Positions 1 to 11,271 are shown, counted from the first letter of the stretch. The stretch is 64,000 nt of DNA from Cyclina sinensis (GCA_012932295.1 JAAONU010000001.1:27318550-27382549), one strand, 5' to 3'. Notes: generated by a model from the letters alone, not told the origin. Numbers and translations: made by a program.

Positions 1-19
1 CTTAATATTGTTTCTGTGC

Positions 20-640
20 CCAACTTCATCTATATTTCTCACGCAGTTTTCACCAATCTTTCACAGAATGATTATTATCAATTGCTGCAGCACTGGCATT
101 TGCGATTCAAGTATTTTTGTGGAGTTATTGTCTTTTGTTTAATGTTACTAAATATTTCTTGTGTGCTCAAATTTTCCTACATTTCCCATGCTATTTTCAC
201 CAAAATTTCACAGAATGATCATTTTTAAGTGCTACTCTGGCTTTTGCAATTTGATAATTTTGCCATATTTATTGCTCTCTGTTAAATTTTACTTAATGTT
301 GCATCTTTGCACAACTCCTCCTGCAATTCTCATATGAAGTTCACCAAAATTTTGTAGAAAGGTCATTATCAAGTGCCACAGTTTATATTTTCAGGCTTTT
401 ATGATTCAATTCATTTTGGCCTAGTTATTGCCCTTTGTTGAATTTGGCTCAATATTGCTGTTGTGCACAACTCTTCCTATATTTCTCATGCAGTTTTCAC
501 CAATCTTTCACAGAATTATCATTATCAAGTGTTGCAGCACTTGTACTCAAGCTTTTACGATTCATTCATTTTTGGTGGAGTTACTGCCTGTTTGTTTAAT
601 TTTACTCAGTATTGCAACTCCTACAATTTTATAATTGAAC
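20..640. repeat. Degenerate tandem repeat, period about 147 bp
   Basis: Four diverged units plus a partial fifth are visible. Each has a phrase like 'tcctatatttctcatgcag', then 'ttcaccaa', then 'ttcacagaatgatcattat', beginning near 22, 168, 309, 466 and 613. Short open frames here in two phases are products of the repeat. I see no gene. Confidence 0.7.
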
Positions 641-689
641 TATATTTTTGCCTTTGGTATTCAACTGAAGCATAAAAATCCAAAAGTTA

Positions 690-919
690 AAAGTTAAGAA
701 ACTGTTTTGAAACAATTCATTCCACTGCCATGATTTTTACACTGAGTTATGGACCTTTGATTTTTTTAAATACATTAATTTGTCCATGTTATTTCTAAGC
801 AACTATTTGTCAGATTTTAATAATACTTTACAAGATTCATATGTACCAAGCTTACTTGTGTCTGTCATCATTTTGTCCAGTTCACGGAATTTCACTGAGT
901 TATGGCCCTTCGATTTTTT
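690..919. repeat. Older interspersed repeat, left part, split by the 0.92 kb element
   Basis: Two units share 'gagttatgg.cct' followed by 'gattttttt', and one continues with 'gtccatg.t.tttct.agcaact'. The same continuation resumes at about 3601 on the other side of the inserted element, so this stretch and 3588-4367 are two halves of one older repeat. Confidence 0.55.
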
Positions 920-965
920 TAGCTCACCTGAGCACAAAGTGCTCAGGGTGAGCTTTTCTGATCGG

Positions 966-1014
966 TCTTTGTCCGTCGTCCGTCGTCCGTCGTCCGTCCG
1001 TCCGTCCGTCCGTC
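966..1014. repeat. CCGT/CCGTCGT microsatellite
   Basis: Runs of 'ccgtcgt' and 'ccgt' follow the 5' hairpin of the element. The same motif occupies the same place in the second copy (6956-6985), so it is part of the element. Confidence 0.85.
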
Positions 1015-1199
1015 GTCAACTTTTCATTCAAACGACATCTCCTCTGAAACCAATGGGGCAAATTAAATGAAACTTGCCTGGGATGTTCCTTGCATGAAGC
1101 TCTACCAAGATTGTTCAAATGGTTCTGGTCCATTGCATTTCTGGTTCACTGGAGCTAAAAATAGATTTTATAAGTTGGATCTTTAAAAATCTTCTTCTC

Positions 1200-3190
1200 C
1201 GAAACCACAAGGCCTGGAGCTTTGATATTTGGTATGAAGCATCATCTAGTGGACCTCTACCAAGTTTGTTCAAATTATGTCTCTGGGGACAAAACTGACC
1301 CCACCCCAGGGGTCAGTTGATTTTACATAGAGTTATATAGGGAAAACTTGAAAATCTTCTTGTCAGAAACCACAAGGCCTAGAGTTAAGATATTTGGTAT
1401 GTAGCATTGTCTAGTGGACCTCTACCAAGTTTGTTCAAATCATGGCCTCTGGGTCAAAAATGGCCCCGCCCCGGGGGTCACTTATTTTACATAGAGTTAT
1501 ATAGGAAAATCTTAAAAAAATCTTCTTGTCAGAAACCGTAAGTTATACAGCTTAGATATTTGGTGTGTAGCATTGTCTAGTGGACCTCTACCAAGTTTGT
1601 TCAAATCCTGTCCTCTGGGTCAAAAATGGCCCCGCCCCAGGGGCCACTAGTTTTACATAGAGTTATATAAGAAAATCTAAAAAAAATCTTCTTGTCAGAA
1701 ACCGTAAGTTATAGAGCTTAGATATTTGATGTGTAGCATTGTCTAGTGGACATCTACCAAGTTTGTTCAAATCCTGGCCTCTGGGTCAAAAATGGCCCCG
1801 CCCCGGGGGTCACTTATTTTACATAGAGTTATATAGGAAAATCTTAAAAAAATCTTCTTGTCAGAAACTGTAAGTTATAGAGCTTAGATATTTGGTGTGT
1901 AGCATTGTCTAGTGGACCTCTACCAAGTTTGTTCAAATCCTGTCCTCTGGGTCAAAAATGGCCCCGCCCCAGGGGCCACTAGTTTTACATAGAGTTATAT
2001 AAGAAAATCTAAAAAAAATCTTCTTGTCAGAAACCGTAAGTTATAGAGCTTAGATATTTGGTGTGTAGCATTGTCTAGTGGACCTCTACCAAGTTTGTTC
2101 AAATCCTGGCCTCTGGGTCAAAAATGACCCCGCCCAAGGGGCAACTAGTTTTACATAGAGTTATATCGGAAAATCTTTAAAAATCTTCTTGTCAGAAACC
2201 GTAAGTTATAGAGCTTAGATATTTGGTGTGTAGCATTGTCTAGTGAACCTCTACCAAGTTTGTTCAAATCCTGTCCTCTGGGTCAAAAATGGCCCCGCCC
2301 CAGGGGCCACTAGTTTTACATAGAGTTATATAGGAAAATCTTAAAACATCTTCTTGTCAGAAACCGTAAGTTATAGAGCTTAGATATTTGGTGTGAAGCA
2401 TTGTCTTGTGGACCTCTACCAAGTTTGTTCAAATCCTGGCCTCTGGGTCAAAAATGGCCCCGCCCCAGGGGCCACTAGTTTTACATAGAGTTATATAAGA
2501 AAATCTTAAAAATTCTTCTTGTCAGAAACCGTAAGTTATACAGCTTAGATATTTGGTGTGAAGCATTGTCTAGTGGACCTCTACCAGATTTGTTCAAATC
2601 CTGGCCTCTGGGTCAAAAATGGCCCCGCCCCGGGGGTCACTTGTTTTACATAGAGTTATATAGGAAAAACTAAAAAATCTTCTTGTCAGAAACAAGAAGG
2701 CCTACAGTTAAGATATTTGGTATGTAGCATTGTCTAGTGGACCTCTACCAAGTTTTTTCAAATCCTGGCCTCTGGGTCAAAAATGGCCCCGCCCCGGGGG
2801 TCACTTGTTTTACATAGAGTTATATAGGAAAATCTTAAAAAAATCTTCTTATCAGAAACCGTAAGTTATAGAGCTTAGATATTTGGTGTGTAGCATTGTC
2901 TAGTGGACCTCTACCAAGTTTGTTCAAATCCTGGCCTCTGAGTCAAAAATGGCCCCGCCCCAGGGGTCACTAGTTTTACATAGAGTTATATAAGAAAATC
3001 TAAAAAAATCTTCTTGTCAGAAACCGTAAATTATAGAGCTTAGATATTTGGTGTGTAGCATTGTCTAGTGGACCTCTACCAAGTTTGTTAGAAAAATGTC
3101 CCAAGGGTCACTATTGGCCCCGCCCGAGGGGTCACAAGTTTTAAATAACAATATAGAAGAAAATCTTTAAAAACTCTTGTCTGAAACCAC
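1200..3190 (+). repeat. Tandem array of about 165-bp units, 12 copies
   Basis: The marker 'agaaacc' recurs near 1200, 1365, 1531, 1697, 1863, 2029, 2194, 2359, 2524, 2688, 2854, 3019 and 3182, giving spacings of 163-166 bp. Each unit holds 'ctagtggacctctaccaag', 'gggtcaaaaatggccccgcc' and 'tacatagagttatata'. Central units are near identical, while edge units are diverged. Unit length resembles the BIV160-type satellites known in bivalves; identity with them is not tested. Confidence 0.9.
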
Positions 3191-3587
3191 AAGACCTAGA
3201 ATTTTAAAATTTGGCATGAAGCAAGCTTTATCAAGCTTTTTCAAATTATTGGATTAGGTTAAAGGTCACGGAGGCTAAAAGTAGATTTATCTACTGTACC
3301 TCATAGAGCCTTCATTTATAGACCAATATCTTTGATATTCAGTATAGAGGTTCCTTGCATGGACCTCTACCCATGGGTAGGGTTTGAGGTCACTGGGTCA
3401 AGGTCAAGGTCACCATAGCTTATAATAGATATTTCTACTTTCTGTCATAGAGCCTTTATTTATTGACTGATATTTTACATATTATGTTTGTAGGCACTTA
3501 CATATTTTCAATTAAAAAATGAAATACTGCTTAACAGCAAACCTAAGTACTCAGGTGAGCGATCCAGGGCCATCATGGCCCTCTTGT

Positions 3588-4367
3588 TTACATATAGGGT
3601 ATAAAAAGTTTGTCCATGCTGTTTCTCAGCAACTGTATGTCAGATTTTATTGTACACCCTAATTGAATTTCTGAGAGCTAAATTGGATTCACAATTTTAC
3701 ATGCATTTGTAAGTCCATCTGTCAGTCCGTTCGGCTGGCTGGCTGGCCTTAGCATAGTTGTAGCACATTCTGCTTTGGTTATATACCTTTGATGTTTCTT
3801 TTTCACATAAAGGCTAACATAAGTTTATCTACCTTCATTATCGGCAGCTGTTTGATTTATTTGAAAAAAAAAGTTCTCGGGAACCATAAGAACTGACCAT
3901 ATATGTAGTTTTACATACAGTTTCCATATTTTGCACTGATGATTATTTGTTGAATGATAGCTCTTTGATGTTTGTTTGTAATGTAAGTTTTTCAGTTTTA
4001 TTTTTAAAACTCTTAAATTTTGCCTAAATTCAGCTAAACATTACTGAATGAATTAGTATCAAGAGTTGTTCTGCTTCAGTGATTTTACTCTGGGTTTGAC
4101 TTTTTGGTGTTAAGTTTTCACATTAAGGCCAATCAAAGTTACTTTGTTTTATGTCTCGGGAAATATTTGTGGGATTCCAATTAAACTTTGCACCATGAAT
4201 AACTACTATAGACAAGAAATGTTTTTTTTGTTTTCTTTTCAAAGTCCAGTCTAAGTCTGTGCTTTTTCTGCAATTGTTAATTGAAGTATAATCAAACTTC
4301 TTTAGTACTTAGTGCAGAATTGCATGTCCTCAGCATATAGTCTGTTTATTGAGTTCTGCTGATTTTT
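3588..4367. repeat. Older interspersed repeat, right part
   Basis: Diverged units contain 'cacataaggc.aa' or 'cacattaaggccaatcaaag' blocks and 'cagcaactg.atgtcagat', matching the stretch left of the inserted element. No open frame of note. Confidence 0.5.
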
Positions 4368-5362
4368 AGGTCACTTGAGCATGAAGTGCTCAAGTGTGAG
4401 CTTTTTTGAACACTGATTTGGGTCCATTGGCATGGGTCGTGCCTGGCCAACAGTTAGACTTGAACAACTCCTCCTCCTATACTGCTAAGCCAACAATGAT
4501 CAAACATGCCTAGAATGTTCCTTGCATGAAGCTCTACCAAAGTTGTTCAAAGAATTAAATTCTAAGCAGAACTCTGGTTGCTATGGCAAGAAGAAGAAAA
4601 AATCTTTAAAAATCTTCTTGCCTGAAAGTACAAGGCCCTGAGCCTTAAATTTGGTATGTAGCATTGTCTAGTGGGCCTCTACCAAGTTTGTTCAAATTAT
4701 GCCCCTTGGGTCAGAATTGGCCCTGCTCCAGGGGTCTATTGATTATACATAAGCTTACATGTATATAGAGAAAACCTTAAAAAATCTTTTTGTGTGAAAC
4801 AACAAGGCCTACAACTTAGATATTGTTTATTTAGCATCAGCTAAAGGTCCTTTACCAAATTTGTTCAAATTATGCTCCTTGGGTCAAAATTGGCTCTACA
4901 CTGGCGGTCACTTGAATTTACAGAGACTTATACAGGGAAAACCTTAAAAAAATTTTCTTGTCTGAAACCACAAAGCCTAGGGCTAAAACTTTTTGCATAG
5001 AACATCAGTTAGGGGTTCTCTGTCAAGATTGTTAAAATTAAGCCCCTTGGGTCAATAATGGCCCTGCCCCAGGGTCACTTGTCCTTTCATAGGCTAACAA
5101 AACCACTTAAACACTTAAAAAAATCTTCTTGTCTGAAACCACAAAGCCTAATAGAGCATCAGTTAGAGGTACCCTACCAAGATTGTTCAAAATTATATTC
5201 CTTGGGTGTAAACTGACCCCACCCTGCGTATTTGTGTAAAATATTTAATCTTTTAAAATCTTCTTGTGAGAAACTAGAAATTTAAGACCTAAGAATCTTT
5301 GCATTTAGTATCATCTGGAGGTTCTCTTCTAAGAGCATACTAAAAGTAAGGTCAGGTGAGCA
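4368..5362 (+). mobile_element. Pearl/HINE-like element, diverged copy
   Basis: It begins with a 10-bp-arm hairpin CACTTGAGCA...TGCTCAAGTG (4372-4396) and ends with GGTCAGGTGAGC (5350-5361), the inverse of the family's left end. Five or six eroded 165-bp-type units lie between ('cttcttgtctgaaacc', 'cttgggtca'). The terminal GGGCC hairpin is missing. It ends only about 53 bases before the 3' splice site of the next exon. Confidence 0.6.
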
Positions 5363-5414
5363 AAAAAGGTATTCATTACAACTGCTTTTGTAAACATAAT
5401 TTTCATTATTGCAG

Positions 5415-5535
5415 CTACCAGTCACGGGAACCATCCCTGAACTCGGACACATTTCATTACAAACGGGGAGCTGGACAGCTGTTTCAGCAATCATCTTATA
5501 TGATAGATCCTTCAAAATTGTTCTCTGATGAGGAG
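5415..5535 (+). CDS. MGRN1: Mahogunin-type E3 ubiquitin ligase, exon a (partial gene)
   Basis: This is an internal exon of a MGRN1/RNF157-family RING E3 ligase. The acceptor is 'ttcattattgcag' and the donor 'gag|gtaata'. The exon starts by completing a split codon and ends in phase 0, encoding 40 residues. Diagnostic stretches are PSLNSDTFHYKRG and QLFQQSSYMIDPSK, matching the conserved domain that precedes the RING in this family. Family members mono- or multi-ubiquitylate cargo such as melanocortin receptors or TSG101; in this animal that role is only inferred. The next two exons continue in phase. Upstream exons for the N-terminal part are not visible in 1-5400, which is all repeats, so they probably lie before the window. 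Confidence 0.85.
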
Positions 5536-5951
5536 GTAATAAATGGGGCCGATCAATCTGAGGCAGTTAATGACAGGCCAAGAGATTTTACACTTTCGTC
5601 CTTTGTTAGAAATGTAGTATAGAATTAATGTCCAGTATTAATTCAATCTATTGAAAATGCAATAAAGTTATTACTGACTCATTTCATGAACATTTTTCAA
5701 AATATATAAACTGGAGTTTACCACAGCTTGGCAGAAGTAGTTTGAACACTGATAATATGGGCGTGCCATTCTCTAGAAATGTCTTAGAGTCGTAATCTAT
5801 ATAGAAATGATGTTTCTCACTCTTACAGTTTTTAAGATCAGACGTATGATTTTGTTGTCATTAAAATTTGTTTAGTTTCAACAAATGTCTCTTTCATTTA
5901 CACAATGTACAGTTATTCAGTTCTGATACATGGTTTTTCTGTTATTCATAG

Positions 5952-6015
5952 CTACAGTATAATCAAGATAAAGATGAGATCCCAGTAGTTATACAGTGCA
6001 TTGCTGAAGATGAAG
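5952..6015 (+). CDS. MGRN1: Mahogunin-type E3 ubiquitin ligase, exon b (partial gene)
   Basis: The acceptor is 'gttattcatag' and the donor 'gaag|gtaagt', a near-consensus site. The 64-nt exon starts in phase 0 after exon a and leaves one base for exon c. It encodes DEIPVVIQCIAEDE, the family's hydrophobic PVVIQ strand followed by an acidic turn. The 416-bp intron before it and the 342-bp intron after it hold no element I recognise. An in-frame reading beyond either splice site hits stops or loses similarity, which supports these boundaries. Confidence 0.85.
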
Positions 6016-6357
6016 GTAAGTGGTAACAATGTATGTATGTTCATCTCTAAATATGAAGTGGCACATTTTTTTCTTAGAGGTCATGTATGTTTCAGTTTAC
6101 TTATCATTTGTGCTCAGAACACCCCCCAGAATAGTATTATGTGGGTGTTATTTAAGGTTAATTTTATAGTTTTTAATCTTCCAGAGTTGTACTGTAACTG
6201 GCATTTTCAGAGAACCTCATGTTCGGTGCATACATATATTGGTTTATAGTTATTTTGAACATGATTTGCTTATTTGAAGTGCTTTCTTTCATTTTAGTCT
6301 GTGGTTTTTGGATTATTTTAAGAAATACCAGTGAGTGTCTTCATTTCATTATAACAG

Positions 6358-6521
6358 AAAACTCCCTGCATGCCCATATGACGTTTGCAGTGATAGAGCG
6401 CAGTTCTTTAGATGGGTGTTACGTCATGAAACCTCTGAAACAGAAGCAGTTTGTACATGGACTGTGTTATTTACTACAAGAAATTTATGGGATAGAAAAC
6501 AAACACAATGAAAAAGTCAAG
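6358..6521 (+). CDS. MGRN1: Mahogunin-type E3 ubiquitin ligase, exon c (partial gene)
   Basis: The acceptor is 'cattataacag' and the donor 'caag|gtaaag'. The first two bases complete the codon left by exon b and the exon ends in phase 0 (164 nt). It encodes HAHMTFAVIE, DGCYVMKPLKQKQFV and LCYLLQEIYGIENK. The last two blocks are the most recognisable signature of the MGRN1/RNF157 family, immediately N-terminal to the C3HC4 RING. The RING exon is expected next on the + strand, but I find no Cys/His-rich exon between 6522 and the gap at 11272. It may be in the gap, far downstream, or missed. The tail NKHNEKVK leads into the usual variable linker. Confidence 0.88.
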
Positions 6522-7167
6522 GTAAAGGACAAATGTTTTAAAAAACCATTACCATACCATGTTAAGTTTGATGTCAGTTCTTACAAATTATCGTATGAAT
6601 TTTTTGTTAGATTATTGTTTTGTCCCCTAAAAACTATTTTTATTTTGTGATAATTTTTTAATTCTCTGAATGCTTGTGTACAACAGCAAGGTAGCCCTTT
6701 GGGTACCAACTCAAAATTCAAACTAGCTTTGCAGCAAAATTTTGAAATTTAACTTGGAAATAATAACGTATTTGTTAATTACATGAATTAAACAATTTTT
6801 GTCAGTCTGAATGTATATAATTGGAATTTTTTCTTTCAGAAAATAGTCAGCATGGTTTTTGCCTTTATACTCTAAGTACATTTTTTTTTTACTGTTGCTT
6901 TTTTAGCTCACCTGAGCATGCTCATGTGAGCTTTTAGGATCCTTGATTGTCCGGTGTCCGTCCGTCCGTCCGTCCGTCCGTCGTCCACAATTCATTCAAA
7001 CGACATCTCCTCTGAAACCACTGGGCAAAATTGAATGAAACTTGCCTAGAATGTTCCTTGCATGAAGCTCTACCAAGTTTGTTCAAATGGTTCCGGTTCA
7101 TTGCATTTCTGGGTCACATGAGCTAAAAACAGATTTTAAAAGTTGGATCTTTAAAAATCTTCTTGTC

Positions 7168-8090
7168 AGAAACCACAAGGCCTGGAGCTTTGATATTTGG
7201 TATAAAGCATCATCTAGTGGACCTCTACCAAGTTTGTTCAAATCATGGCCTCTGGGTCAAAAATGGCCCCGCCCCAGGGGTAACTTGTTTTACATAGAGT
7301 TATATAGGAAAAACTTTAAAAATCTTCTTGTCAGAAACCGTAAGGCATAGAGCTAAGATATTTAGTGTGAAGCATTGTCTAGTGGACCTCTACCAAGTTT
7401 GTTCAAATCATGGCCTCTGGGTCAAAAATGGCCCCGCCCCAGGGGTAACTTGTTTTACATAGAGTTATATAGGAAAAACTTTAAAAATCTTCTTGTCAGA
7501 AACCGTAAGGCATAGAGCTAAGATATTTAGTGTGAAGCATTGTCTAGTGGACCTCTACCAAGTTTGTTCAAATCATGGCCTCTGGGTCAAAAATGGCCCT
7601 GCCCCAGGGGTAACTTGTTTTACATAGGCTTATATAGGAAAAACTTCGAAAATCTTCTTGTCTGAAACCACAAGGCCCTGAGCCTTAAGATTTAGTATGT
7701 AGCATTGTCTAGTGGACCTCTACCAAGTTTGTTCAAATCATGGCCTCTGGGTCAAAAATGGCCCCGCCCCAGGGGTAACTTGTTTTACATAGAGTTATAT
7801 AGGAAAAACTTTAAAAATCTTCTTGTCAGAAACCGTAAGGCATAGAGCTTAGATATTTGGTGTGTAGCATTGTCTAGTGGACTCCTACCAAGTTGGTTCA
7901 AATTATAGCTCTGGGGTCAAATTTGGCCCAACCCTGGGGTCATTGGTTTTACATAGGCTTATATAGGAAAAACTTCGAAAATCTTCTTGTCTGAAACCAC
8001 AAGGCCCTGAGCCTTAAGATTTAGTATGTAGCATTGTCTAGTGGACCTCTACCAAGTTTGTTCCAATTATACCCCTGGAGTCAAATTTGG
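7168..8090 (+). repeat. 165-bp-type tandem array of element copy 2
   Basis: Units carry 'tcttcttgtcagaaaccgta', 'ctagtggacctctaccaag' and 'gggtcaaaaatggccccgcc', as in copy 1. The two neighbouring units at 7326-7640 are almost identical, pointing to recent local duplication. Confidence 0.88.
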
Positions 8091-8117
8091 CCCCCCCCCC
8101 CCCCCCCCCCCCCCCCC
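8091..8117. repeat. Poly(C) run of 27
   Basis: An uninterrupted C tract sits exactly where other units read 'ggccccgcccc'. Homopolymer expansion or sequencing uncertainty at this position is likely. Confidence 0.95.
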
Positions 8118-8186
8118 GGGGTCACTTGTTTTACATAGGCTTATATAGTGAAAACTTTGAAAATCTTCTTGTAGAAGGAGAAGTAA

Positions 8187-9560
8187 CATTTTCAGTCCAA
8201 ATAATCTGGAAATTTGTCAGACAGGTTGTTTCTATGATTTCTAGCTCAAGTTCGAATATGGGTCATCTTGGTTCAGAAACTAGGTCACAGAGCCCAAAAA
8301 TAGAAAAACCTTGTTAACAATCTAGAGGTTACATTTTCAGTCCAAATATCCTGGAAATTTGTCAGAAAGGTTGTTTTGATGATTTTTAGCTTAAGTTCAA
8401 AATTGGGTCATCTTGGGTCAAAAACTAGGTAACAAATATGGAAAAACCTTGTTAACACTCTAGAGGTAACATTTTCAGTCCAAATAACCTGGAATCTGTC
8501 AGAAAGGTTGTTTCAATGATTTCTAGGTTAAATTTGAATATGTGTCATCTGAAATCAAAAACTAGGTCACAGAGCCAAAAAATAGAAAAAACTTGTTAAC
8601 ACTCTAGAAGCTACTTTTCAGTCCAAATATTCTCGAAATTTGTCAGAAAAAATGGTTTAATGATTTCTAGCTCAGATTCGAATAAAGGTCATCTGGGGTC
8701 AAAAACTAGGTCACAGACCCCAAATATGGAAAAACCTTGTTTACATGCATTGGGGTAACATTTTCAGTTCAAATAACCTTGAAATTTGTCAGAAAGATTG
8801 TTTTAATGATTTCTAGCTCAGTTTTGAATATGGGTTATGTAGGGTCAAAAACTAGGACACAGGGCCAAAAAGTAGAAAATACTTGTTAATGCTCTAGAGC
8901 TTACATTTTCAGTCCAAATGTCCTTGAAATTTGTCAGAAAGGTTGTTTCAATGATTTCTAGCCTAGATTAGGATATCGGTCATCTGGGATCAAAAACTAG
9001 GTCACAGAGCCCTAAAATGTAAAAACCATTTTAACACTCCAGAGGTTACATTTTCAGTCCAAATATCCTGGAAATTTGTCAGACAGGTTGTTTTGATGAT
9101 TTCTAGCTCAAGTACTAATATGAGTCATCTTTGGTCAAAAACTAGGTCACAGAGACCAAATATGTAAAAAACCTTGTTAACACTCTAGAGGCTACACTTT
9201 TAGTCCAAATAACCTGACAATTTGTCAGAAAGGTTGCTTCTATGATTTCCAGCTCAACTTTGAATATGGGTCATGTGGGGTCAAAAACTAAGTCACAGAG
9301 CCTAAATATCGAAAAACTTTCAGTCCAAATAACCTTGAAATTTGTCAGAAAGATTGTTTCAATAATTTCTAGGCCAAGTTTGAATATGGATCATCTGGGG
9401 TCAAAAACTAGGTCACAGAGCCCAAATATGGAAAAACCTTGTTAACACTCTAGAGGCTACACTTTCAGTACAAATAACCTTGAAATTTGTCAGAAAGATT
9501 GTTTCAATAATTTCTAGGCCAAGTTTGAATATGGGTCATCTGGGGTCAATTAACCAGGTC
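8187..9560 (+). repeat. Tandem array of about 145-bp units, about 10 copies
   Basis: The marker 'acattttcagtccaaata' recurs near 8187, 8331, 8469, 8613, 8758, 8903, 9048, 9194, 9316 and 9459. Most spacings are 138-146 bp; one unit is shortened to 122. Units end with 'ggtcaaaaactaggtcacag' and 'ccttgttaacactctagagg'. The sequence is unrelated to the 165-bp repeat apart from general style. Confidence 0.85.
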
Positions 9561-9626
9561 CATAGCAACTTTGTTAAAAGCAGTCATATTCAGGTGAGCG
9601 ATATAGGGCCATCATGGCCCTCTTGT

Positions 9627-10200
9627 ATTATTTATTTATCTTTTCACCTTAATATATCTTTATTATTATTAAGATATCTTTAATATATCTTTATTATACT
9701 CATCCATAGAATATGTAGGGTGGGGGGGGGGTCAAGGGCATCCCCCTCCATACTGTACAGAGTTGTAATTGGTAAATCATGACTTGGAAACATTATATAA
9801 TATAGCATTTCATTTTCCACATAACAATATTTAAGCATATTGACATTGTTCAATGCAATTCTGTTCCGAAAAAAAAGAAAAATTGTACACATTGTGTATA
9901 ATGCACAAAATCATTATGTAAATTATCTTAATTTTCTTACATTTTTCTTAATATGTAATTATATCTAGTAATGAATTAATCAAATAAACATTCATTTATT
10001 ATGACTCCATTTCACAAAGAAACATAACCATGGACCAATATGACAGCTTACTCACCAAGATGTTTGTATTTTTAACAATTGATGAGGCTAATTTTAAGCT
10101 TCCTTTCAGCCCATTTAAATTTGGAACAATGCATTTTCTTTTACACGAATACATATATCTTCTAATTTCTAGGAAGTGTAAGTTTAGTATCATAAAGTGT
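9627..10200. other. Spacer with no recognised gene
   Basis: AT-rich sequence with repeated 'atatctttatta' blocks at 9650-9700 and a G9 run near 9722. The 106-codon + strand frame at 10030-10350 starts at a true ATG but runs into the next repeat and matches nothing I know. Confidence 0.5.
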
Positions 10201-10224
10201 CTGTCCTCCTCCCTCGGTCATCCA

Positions 10225-11171
10225 CAATTGGTTTGTTTACACTCTAGAGGTTATATTTTTGTCTTAATTATCATGAAACTTGATCAAAATGATTGTTTCA
10301 TTAAGATCTTGGACAAGTTCGGTTATGGATCATGTTGGACTGAAAACTAGGTCACACGGCCAAATTAAAGGAAAACCTTGTTAACACTCTAGAGGCTACA
10401 TTTTTTGTTCAAATGACGTGAGAACAGGTCTGAATGTTTGTCTAGACAATATCTAGGTCAAGTTCGAATATGGGTCATCTTTGGTCCAAAGTAGGGAAGG
10501 GAAGGAATAGTAAAATATTAAAAAATCTACCAAATATTCAAATCTAAAATTCCAATTTAAATAAAATTGAATTAGTGCATAGTTTTTTTCAAAATAAGTA
10601 TCATTATAAAAGATAAGTAAAACTATACCACTTGGTCAGTTGCAATTAAACTTTACAGAAATGATCCTTGTATGGCCCTCTTTCAAAGTTATCGGGTATG
10701 TAAAAAATGGAATTCCATGCAGAACACTGGTTGCCATGGCAACTGACAGGAAAGTTGAAAAAATCTTCTTGTCAGAAACCACAAGGCCTAGAGCTTACTT
10801 ATTTGGTTGATAGCATCAACTAATGGATTTCTACCAATGTTATATAAATCATGGCCCTGGGGTCAGAATTGACCCCACCCCAGGGGTCACTTGATTTTAC
10901 ATAGACTTACATGAAAAACTTTAAAACATCTTCCTGTCAGAAACCATTAGACCTCAGTTATGATGTTTTTTGTGTATGATTGTCTGGACCTCTTCCAAGT
11001 TAACACAACTCATGGCTCTAGGATCAAAATTGGTCCTGCCCAAGTAGTCACTTGGTTTCACATAGAGTTATATAGGAAAAAGTTTTAGAAAATATTCTTT
11101 TCAAAGATTGAAAGGCCTTAAGCTTAGATATACATTGTTCAGCACTGCTTAGTTAAAAAGATGGGCTTTGG
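10225..11171 (+). repeat. Fragments of the pearl/HINE-like cores, reversed order
   Basis: Two eroded 145-bp units (10225-10490: 'acactctagagg', 'actaggtcacacggc') precede three eroded 165-bp units (10740-11171: 'cttcttgtcagaaaccacaa', 'gaccccaccccaggggtcac'). In copy 2 the 165-bp array comes first. The stretch stops about 100 bases before the assembly gap; no terminal hairpin is visible. Confidence 0.6.
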
Positions 11172-11271
11172 AAGATCTTGACCCTCACCAGGGAAATGTT
11201 CAATATTAATATAAGTTTGCATATTGACTTCAAATTTGACTTTTATTTTCCTTGCACTGTTGATCTTCTTT

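Larger units (their letters stand above)
920..3587 (+). mobile_element. Pearl/HINE-like non-autonomous element, complete copy 1
   Basis: The left end has AGCTCACCTGAG, forming a hairpin (923-935 with 939-952, loop AAA). The right end has CTCAGGTGAGCG, the inverse of the left terminus (subterminal inverted repeat), followed by a hairpin AGGGCCatcaTGGCCCT (3566-3582) and CTCTTGT. A CCGT-rich microsatellite (966-1014) follows the 5' hairpin. The centre is a tandem array of about 165-bp units. This architecture is what is known for bivalve pearl and Helentron-associated (HINE/DINE) elements; assignment to that group is inferred from structure. No protein is encoded. It most likely lies in the first visible intron region of the mahogunin-type gene. 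Confidence 0.7.
6903..9626 (+). mobile_element. Pearl/HINE-like element, complete copy 2 with two different cores
   Basis: The left end AGCTCACCTGAGC makes a short hairpin (GAGCATGCTC). A CCGT microsatellite follows at 6956-6985. The right end is TTCAGGTGAGCG, the hairpin AGGGCCatcaTGGCCCT (9605-9621), then CTTGT. The first half holds about six 165-bp-type units (7168-8090). A C27 run follows, then about ten units of an unrelated 145-bp repeat. It has the same orientation as copy 1. Open frames inside (for example 7087-7350) are repeat artefacts. Confidence 0.7.

Noticed and set aside
16..675. Short + strand frames with shared peptide blocks (SYISHAVFTNLSQN)
   Set aside because: They are copies of the same degenerate 147-bp repeat, in different phases.
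1200..3190. CRISPR-like periodic repeats
   Set aside because: Units of 165 bp are contiguous satellites without spacers and the sequence is eukaryotic.
8087..8317. Proline-rich frame at the C27 run
   Set aside because: Poly(C) translation plus tandem-repeat sequence.
10030..10350. 106-codon + strand ATG frame considered as the missing RING exon
   Set aside because: It has no Cys/His pattern and extends into repeat sequence.
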